Assembly: GCA_030848705.1 (NCBI GenBank)
Contig: CM061243.1
Location: 8,519,044-8,583,043, forward strand
From: Heracleum sosnowskyi
Lineage: Eukaryota > Streptophyta > Magnoliopsida > Apiales > Apiaceae
Direction: 5' to 3'
Length of the DNA stretch: 64,000 bases
The first letter of the stretch is position 1, and each line of letters opens with the position of its first letter. Under the pieces are notes generated by a model. It made no database searches, was not told where the DNA came from, and saw only the letters and a program-made list of their open reading frames with translations. Shown here in pieces: positions 56,985 to 64,000 of this stretch. The position numbers and the translations under genes are program-made.

Positions 56985-57241
56985 CTCCCTCCTCCATCGG
57001 TCTCCCTCAATTCTTTACATTGAGAGACGGGATTTCGGCACACATTTTAAGACTCTTTTAATATATTTTTTGATAAATTATTTTAAATTTTTTCTTTCTC
57101 TGAATAAAAATATAATGTTTAAATTTTTATTTAGAAAAAAAAGTTTTAAAAATAAATTATAGAATTATATTTTATAAGAGTCTTAAAATACGTATCAAGT
57201 AGTGTAAAACAACAGTAAAAAAATGAGAAAGACGGAGGGAG
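56985..57241. mobile_element. Stowaway-type MITE (Tc1/mariner), copy 1
   Basis: Terminal inverted repeat CTCCCTCC (other end CTCCCTCCGTCTTTC on the opposite strand), flanked by TA on both sides (56983-56984, 57242-57243). 257 bases, AT-rich. It shares TTCTTTACATTG, CGGCACACATTTTAAG and TAAAATACGTATCAAG segments with copy 2 at 63687. Confidence 0.88.
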
Positions 57242-57243
57242 TA

Positions 57244-57947
57244 GTAATAGGTGATTAGTTTAAACTTGATTATTGTTAAGAACAAATGAGGATGGAAATA
57301 AAAGAAGAAACCGTCCACTGCCAGCCACGTACGTACAAGTTGAGAATTCCAAAAAAAAAAGGGGGAGTTAGCCAAGCAAAGCACATCGCCACATGGTGCC
57401 CTCTATCTTATCCTATCCTCTTCCTTTCTCTGCCCCCGTTTTTATAATGCCTTATTAAACTACGCAAATGACCTAACTTTTCTTCTTTCCTTTTCTCTTG
57501 CATTTTAAAATTAGTCAATTTACGTAAAATATTTTGTTTTATCAATTACAAATGCATAGATAAAGTTAACATTTAGATTAAATTTCTATTAGTTTAACTT
57601 TCTATATCTATATTATTTTCTACTCAAATAATTTGAAATTTTATATCACTAAGTGTTAAATACGTAGAATATATTCGCCTGTTTTTGAATCACCTCAATT
57701 ATAATATTGCATAGTTATTACATTTTTTAGCAAAAATACGATAAGTAGATGCATAATTTCGAGTCAGACATTTATTTTTATATAAAGTGAAGTTTCAATG
57801 ATTTTTGACATTTATATATGCCTATATAGATACACTATAATCTTCACAAAACCAATAATTTGAGATTAAATAAAAAATCTAAATAAATGTCTAACAATTT
57901 ATCTTGCTAGATATGGGCAGACGCGATTTGATCATTAGTCACCGTAG
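57244..57947. other. Intergenic upstream region of the MYB gene
   Basis: AT-rich; part may be distal promoter. No specific site claimed. Confidence 0.35.
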
Positions 57948-58049
57948 ATACCAATCACCTTATTATTATATATTTTAGTGACTGTCATCGTATTTTATTA
58001 CGATAAATAATTGATGTCGTTATATTTTATAACGATAGATGATTGGTAT
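57948..58049. mobile_element. Small palindromic element in the MYB promoter
   Basis: ATACCAATCA at the left pairs with TGATTGGTAT at the right. Two nested hairpins lie between them (TCGTATTTTATTACGA and TCGTTATATTTTATAACGA). About 102 bases, ending some 165 bases before the TATA box of the MYB gene. MITE-like; family unknown. Confidence 0.5.
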
Positions 58050-58211
58050 GCAACGAGTGTGGCTATAGGCAGTCTGCCGTTCATATACAAAAGAACATGT
58101 ATATAAGTAACAAAACAGAGCACATTCACTCTATCAATCCTCTCCCCTCTTTTTATTACAACCATTGTACGGCCACATCAAGATTCCTCATCTTTCTCTA
58201 CCCCAACATAC

Positions 58212-58222
58212 TTCTATATATA
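58212..58222 (+). promoter_or_regulatory. TATA box of the MYB-related gene
   Basis: TTCTATATATACATC lies about 95 bases upstream of the ATG at 58309, a usual plant distance when the leader is short. Confidence 0.55.
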
Positions 58223-58308
58223 CATCTCACCCCTTCTATCTCTATCCTTTATTATTTATTACTTACTTGCATTTTTCTTGCATTCTAACAAACAACTCAA
58301 AACCTAGA

Positions 58309-59641
58309 ATGATGTCACGTAGCTCTCGAGCTCCGGTCGTCGCCGTTGCATCTCCCGGCGGTGAGGATGGTTCCGGCGAGATCATGTTGTTTGGCGTGCG
58401 TGTCAAGGTTGATCCAATGAGAAAGAGTGTCAGTATGAATAATTTGTCAGAGTATGCGTTACCTAATGAGTTGACTAATAGCACTGCTGTTGATGTCTCC
58501 GCCGCCGCCGCTGGCTATGCCTCGGCTGACGATGTTGTCCACCACCAGTCCACTGCTAGTCGCGAGCGCAAGCGAGGTTTGATCTCAGTCACCTCTTCAT
58601 TTATTTATTTATATTTAAAAATTTACTAATCCAATATGAACCGCATGCGTTTATACGAGAACAGTTTTAGCGCGAAAACACGTAATCACTAAAAATGTTT
58701 GAACGATATAAATGTATGGATGAAAAAATTTGATAATTGGATTTTTTTTATTGTATGATAAATTTTAATTTTTTTTTTGTTAATAATATGAATTGTTGTG
58801 AAAATCTAATTGAAATGGATGGGATATGATTGATAGGAGTTCCATGGACAGAAGAAGAGCACAAGCTATTCCTTTTAGGATTGCAGAAAGTTGGTAAAGG
58901 AGATTGGAGAGGGATTTCTAGGAATTTTGTTAAGACTCGGACTCCAACTCAAGTTGCTAGCCATGCCCAAAAATACTTTCTTCGCAGGAGCAACCTTAAT
59001 AGGCGTCGTCGTCGCTCTAGCCTCTTTGATATCACCACTGATTCGGTAATTAAATCTTTGGTCTTTGTTTTAAGTCATATTCGCATATTTGATTGAATCT
59101 GGTTCATAATAGAGTAATGCTTGATGATATGAGCGAAAAATTAAAAAGAACTTGAGCTAAATTGACTGAAATCCTTAAGGCTGTAAGCTATGAAAGATGG
59201 TTGTTGTGTTTAGATCTGTGTTTTAAACAAATTTATGATTGCTATCAGGTCACAGCAATTCCTATGGAAGAAGAACATGTTTATGAAGATAATGTAACAC
59301 GGCAATCACCTGAAACTCACAACAGTGGTGTATTCCAAGTGGCACCTTACCCTGGCTCAGTTGGTCCTGTACTGTTTCCAAAACACGAGAATCTATCAGG
59401 AAATCAGACTTTTGAGTTTGGTGGCCAAGTGAATAACGCATCCTCAATGTTTGCAGATTCAGTTTCACCAGCACCAAGTACAGCTGTTAACAACAATAAA
59501 AGATTGAAAATGGATGATTCGTTGTTGTCTCTTAATCTGTCGCTGTCATCCAGTCATCATGATGAGCTATCCTCTAGACATTCAGTGTATCAGGGGGCTC
59601 GAAACTTCAGCATTGGAGATAGCACGATCAGTGTTGTATGA
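58309..59641 (+). CDS. MYB-related (R1, SHAQKYF class) transcription factor, 3 exons
   Basis: Predicted exons 58309-58576, 58837-59045 and 59249-59641 give 289 residues; introns are GT..AG and phases match (1, 0). Residues about 25-35 carry the family motif IMLFGVRVKVD. The single MYB repeat (about 90-140) has WTEEEHKLFLLGLQKVG and the signature SHAQKYF, followed by the Arg-rich NRRRRRSSLFDIT. Near the C-terminus LLSLNLSLS is an LxLxL (EAR-type) repression motif, so it probably acts as a nuclear repressor binding the I-box/GATAA or TATCCA-type site. No N-terminal CCHC knuckle is present, placing it with the MYB1R-1-like group rather than the MYBS3/KUA1 type. Two adjacent ATG codons start it; the first was used. 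Confidence 0.92.
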
Positions 59642-61717
59642 AGAAAGAAACGAAACCAGAAGCCTAAAACGAGGTTAATAAATTAGCGGGGAACAGGTAA
59701 AGATGCGGTAAATTAGTTTGACTAAAGAGATTAAATCTTTTTTATTGTACAGACCATAACTAAAGTGCTCTTGTGATGTTAATGTCTTGTTAGATGCTTG
59801 TTTGTTGTGGTTTGTAGCTGATGGAAGTAAATCTGATAAGTTATACCAGTACCCCCTTTTTGTTGATGATGATATGAGTGTATTACAAAAATGGGCAGGG
59901 GGGACTGGTCTAGTTGTTCCCATAAATTTATCATACTGTATTTGATAATATCAAGTGGAGGCTACTGGTGGAGAGTCAATTGTATCTCTTTGGTTAAAAA
60001 ATATAATTGATTTGTTGGTTTCTTGTTTGTGTGTTGGATCTTAGTTTACAGCTTTACATGTGGGTGCCTTTGCTTTAAGTCTTTATGGATTTGTAAAGCC
60101 AGTGGGTATTGTGGTACGTCCTTTTAATGTCTGGTTTAAAACAAAAGGTACCCAAATATTTCATTGATGGAGGACAACTATGATGTTGTTGTAGTGGTGC
60201 ATTGCATCCATGGATTATTCGGTTACTGATTCACACTTCAACAACAATAATGAATAGGTTTACAAATTTGACAGTGATGTTAGATGATAAAATAAGGGCG
60301 TTGATCCGTGGACACTCAGACATCCCGATGATATAAGGGTGTTGATACGTGCACACTCAGATGTCTCGCTCGTATACAATTACATAACTCTAAAATCAGT
60401 AATTACCTGAATGAGTTTCCTATGATTTCTCGATCTGTAAAGAGTTTCTGAAATTTTTTATAGCAAGTGTCTATATAATTAGACTAGTTTTGGCACATTT
60501 GTTAGCTGTATTTACTTTAGCAAGACTGTGGGGGTTGCAACTCTTGGAAAAAGAAAATTCTCGAATCAGAGGTATCTATAAAACTGGTTTATCCTCTAAT
60601 CCACTATCTAAAGTACATATGAGCTGGATGAGTTTATACGAAGCTTATATGGGTACACACTTGATGCTAATGCAAAGAGCAATAAGGTAGATGGAGAATT
60701 GGAGAAATAGTACAAAAACTAAATAGCACAGTAATAGTTCTGTCAAAATTTACATCTCAACTCTTACAAGCGAGTGATAGGGTTGCTGAATGGTATTTTC
60801 TGTTTATCTTTACACCGGAATTTGATTCAAAGTCGATAAAAATCTTGGCCAAAACGGCACTTACAAGGTTATGTTTTTTCTGCCGGAAGAGGCAAAATCT
60901 TTAGCCAAAACGGCACCCTACAAAGTTCTGCCATTTGCCAAGTCCTTCCGGTGCTTTAAAACATTTGTGGTTATTCCTGCTCAGTTGCTACAAACAAGAA
61001 ACTTCGTAGTAGATCCTACTATTCTTTATATTCTTAGCATAAACAGTAAGTTTCCTAGTGGCTTTACCAACACCAGTACAATATAGTTTTAACTTGGAAT
61101 TTTAAGGGCAGTAAAAGGATTGGATATTAGACTGCACATTTTGGTCTACAATATTTTAAAGTCGGACATTCTCACACACCTCAAAACTTTCCTCTTCTTG
61201 GTAGCAAGGGGTCGAGGTTTCAAGACTTGGTGGAAACATGTGAGGTTGAGTAATTAAATTTCTGTTATTTACCGTAACCAAAAATTAATGGAAGTACCTC
61301 TTTTGTTCCCTCCAACAACCTAGATGTAAGGAATATAGTCTGGTCGATTGTATACAAGCTTTTTATGATAACGGTGGGGTGGAAGATTATACGATCATCA
61401 TTATTTCTAGTGACTTTTTTGTTTGGTAGACCTCCCACCAAGTATATGTAGACAAAGAGACCTACACAATTATGCAGATGATCCAGATTCAACTATATGG
61501 GAAGTCAGATGTGATGATTAATAAACAAACACATACAGGCGAAAAAATAGAAATTGTATATTGTCCTAAACACTTTAAAACTGTTGCACAGAGCATATGC
61601 ACACGTAATGGTACATAAATATGTGGGGTCAAAATTTTTAGTAATCTTCTTAGAAGATAATAATATACAACTTACAAGGATTAGATCCACAAATTAGGTG
61701 GTGGATTGCACGCTGCT
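59642..61717. other. Intergenic between convergent MYB and kinase genes
   Basis: No supported gene. Two short direct duplications are visible: a unit of about 47 bases at 60290-60365 (ATAAGGGYGTTGATMCGTGSACACTCAGA) and a pair of GCCAAAACGGCAC words at 60850 and 60906. The last about 200 bases are the presumed 3' untranslated region of the kinase gene. Confidence 0.45.
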
Positions 61718-62209
61718 TTACTCTTCGGTTTGTTCAGAAGAAAGCCAAGGATTGGGTGCGACGTAAGTATACCCATGAAAGTGTGCACCTGCCGTTGGTG
61801 TAGGGGCTGGCGAGTCATCAGCAGGCATCGCAGTCCAACACGAATCAAAATTGGCAGTACAGTCTTTGCCACTTACATCAGGCTTAAACTTTGGAATCAG
61901 TTCTTTTGCCTCCAATTTCTTCCAATTAACTGTACGAAACCATTTATGACCTTTAATCTCCTCCCCTCCCCTAGGACCGCTGCCAAGCCTTTTCGTTGGG
62001 TCCTTTTGCAACAACTGAAAGAGAAATGAAGTGCATAGATTAAAACTTTTGATAAACTGATGCAAGGAGAAATTTTAATATATCTGAAAGCTGGGACGTA
62101 CTCCCTTGAGCAAAGAATGAGCATCGGTTGTTAAGTGTGGTGGAAGCTTCATTTTTTCTTTGATAATTTTCTCCTGCAGCTTCTTCCTATTGGCATGGGT
62201 ATATGGTGG
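61718..62209 (-). CDS. AGC-family protein kinase (S6K/RSK-like), last two exons, partial
   Basis: Minus-strand exons 62209-62102 (36 codons) and 62014-61718 (98 codons plus stop) join through a GT..AG intron of 87 bp. They encode the end of the kinase C-lobe (LTTDAHSLLKG, LLQKDPTKRLGSG with the conserved Arg) and the AGC C-terminal tail (HKWFRTVNWKKLEAKELIPKF-type). A turn-motif-like SPAPTP and the hydrophobic motif YTYVAP follow. These tails bind back on the N-lobe and are phosphorylation targets in S6 kinases and relatives. The ATP-binding and catalytic exons are not in the remaining 1.8 kb and must lie past 64000, unless this is a 5'-truncated copy. Exact family member not determined. Confidence 0.8.
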
Positions 62210-62340
62210 CTATATAAAAACATAAACAAGGTAAATCAAACAATAAACATAACAAACCTGCAAAAATGCAATTCCAAAACAAATTACAGCCTACAGGTGT
62301 ATCATCGCATAAGAAAAAACTTGAAAGAGGTAATCATCAG

Positions 62341-62779
62341 TGGACTTGGAGCATGTTTGGCTCCGGCTTTAAGCCGGAGCTTAAAGCATTTTTTGACTTT
62401 AAGCTGAAAAATGTTTGTTTGTGTAATAAGTCAGAAAATGACTTAAAGTTAAAAAAACAGTTTATGTTTGTGTAGTAAGTCAGAAAATGACTTAAAGTTT
62501 AAAAAAACAGCTTAAAGCCAGAAGTTGGTCTGTTGGTCGGAGGTACTTTTTTGAACAACTTATTTTATTTTAGTAATTTTATTTGATAAAAGCTAATATT
62601 ATCATTCAAATATATTATTTATCAAATTTATTTTTATTTTTACATTTTTAATAACTCATAAGTTACTCATAATATAAAATTACCCAAACAGATATTAACT
62701 TAAAATTTTCACTTTTAACTTATCACTTTAAGCAACTTTAAGTTAGAAACAATAAGTTTAAGTTTACCCAAACGAGTTC
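62341..62779. mobile_element. MITE with 7-bp flanking repeat
   Basis: TCATCAG flanks both ends (62334-62340, 62780-62786). Ends read GGAGCATGTTTGGC and, on the other strand, GAACTCGTTTGGGT. It starts with a GGCTTTAAGCC palindrome near the left end and holds a direct repeat of about 57 bases (AAGTCAGAAAATGACTTAAAG twice). Class II; a 7-8-base duplication would suit hAT. Confidence 0.6.
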
Positions 62780-63686
62780 TCATCAGATGTTGAATTTAGT
62801 AAGGAAGATGAAGATTGATGTATAACAAGAATACAGAAGGTACATACTAAATGCTTAACAAACACCAGATGTCTATAGCATAATGTTTTCTGTATATAAA
62901 CATTACATGAATAGTAATTTTTGATAAGGTGTTGTTCTCCCAAGTTTGGATGACCCTATCTATTTATATTTCACCTCAAAATTGTTTCAATTTTTTAATA
63001 TATATATATCTCAATCCTAGGTAGGTGCACATTATAATCCAACATTTGAATCTAGTCGGATCAATTTGATTGCAGTTTTAGTTACCAACCAACCAATTCG
63101 AATCCAGAGAGCTCTAAATGACTAACTGGATACTCTCGTAATGAAAACCACAACTAGAATTGTCAGTTGATAAAACTTGAAAAATAAATTGTTGAATAAA
63201 CAAGTGCCCGGCCCTCTACCTGACTCATGCTACTAAATTCACAAGAAAAAGAAGACACTTTACCCAAGACGAACTTGAGAAATTTATACAAGGTCAAATA
63301 TGACCATTCACTACAGGAAGTTGATAATATAAGCTAATCATATTATTGTTCAAAAACTTTGAAAGAGATTCTAAAAAAAATCTCAATATTACTTTAATAA
63401 ATTATTTTCATCAGCAAAATGTTTTGAGTAATATTAAAATTGGTTAAAAGTTCAGCATTTTATTATTCCTCGGTGAGTCGCTGTTTCTTTAGCAAATTTT
63501 TATTAGTCGTCAAGTGTTCATCTCACATGCCACAGCATTGGGCGAGACTAAGAACATGTTTGGCTTAGCTTTTAGCTATAATTTACGAGCATCCGGCTTT
63601 AAGTGGTCTTCTGTGTGTTTGGGTTTGCTTCTTCAATTAAGTTCAGTTAAGTACCTTCAAGGTACGTTTTCCCACTTATTTTTCTA

Positions 63687-63937
63687 CTCCCTCTATCCCC
63701 CTAGGTTCTTTACATTGGGGGACGGGGGCTCGGCACACATTTTAAGGCTCCTATAAAGTATAGTTATATATATTATTTTAATTTTTTTATTCTTTTGAAT
63801 AAAAATTTAATGTTTGAATTTTCATTCAAAAAAAGAAAATTTTAAAAATAAGTTGTGGAACTATACTTTATACGAGCCTTAAAATGCGTGTCAAGCAGTG
63901 AAAAAAAACTGTAAAGAAATGAGGGGGAGAGAGGGAG
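63687..63937. mobile_element. Stowaway-type MITE, copy 2
   Basis: CTCCCTC at the left and GAGGGAG at the right, TA on both sides (63685-63686, 63938-63939). 251 bases and clearly the same family as 56985-57241. Confidence 0.88.
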
Positions 63938-64000
63938 TACATGATAATTTAACTTCTCACAATTCTAAAAAAACACACTTCATTTTGATATATTAAATAT

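Larger units (their letters stand above)
62210..64000 (-). other. Presumed intron (or upstream region) of the AGC kinase, with MITEs
   Basis: No kinase exon was recognised on the minus strand. The stretch contains a MITE (62341-62779), a Stowaway element (63687-63937) and a sequence at 63550-63610 reusing the first MITE's terminal wording (ACATGTTTGGC, CCGGCTTTAAG). Otherwise it is AT-rich. Confidence 0.5.

Noticed and set aside
60490..61086. Two plus-strand ORFs downstream of the MYB gene
   Set aside because: No domain recognised and no gene structure around them; possibly decayed repeat sequence.

Overview
This is a plant nuclear window, most likely from a eudicot. Three spliced genes with short introns and plant-specific products sit in about 15 kb at the right. 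The left 45 kb is almost entirely nested transposable elements. I cannot name the species.

Layout. (1) 1-4185: Sirevirus-like Ty1/copia element on the minus strand, decayed and running off the left edge. (2) 4185-12663: Ty3/gypsy element of the Tat lineage (dual RNase H) on the plus strand, with its 5' end lost. It has a frameshifted pol, a three-exon antisense gene with its own TATA box, a 1-kb GGTCGA repeat block, a polypurine tract and a 3' LTR. (3) 13075-13625: non-autonomous hAT element with an 8-bp target duplication. (4) 14249-22584: truncated Sirevirus (minus strand) whose LTR is split by a non-coding LTR element (15754-21531) with a GATAG target duplication. (5) 22590-23515: probable solo LTR. 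(6) 23740-45126: nested and tandem non-autonomous Helitrons. An apparently complete, very young Sirevirus (24326-37742, 13417 bp) is inserted in one of them. It has two 1130-bp LTRs that look identical, the target duplication GTAGA, a tRNA-iMet primer site, intact gag and pol, and a large extra 3' ORF of 1263 residues. (7) 45127-49465: LINE tail, MITEs and a SINE-like insertion. (8) 49466-51925: TORTIFOLIA1-like microtubule-associated protein, four exons. (9) 58309-59641: MYB-related (R1/SHAQKYF) transcription factor, three exons. (10) 61718-62209: last two exons of an AGC-family protein kinase on the minus strand, extending beyond the window. Two Stowaway MITEs and other foldback elements lie among these genes.

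The host genes are unrelated in function and do not form a pathway. The retroelement history can be partly ordered. Helitron H2 went into H1, and the intact Sirevirus then went into H2. The truncated Sirevirus predates the non-coding LTR element inside its LTR. Most notable are the spliced antisense gene in the Tat element, the element-specific palindromic motifs in the Sireviruses, the Helitron array, and a roughly 1-kb diverged inverted duplication flanking the TORTIFOLIA1-like gene.
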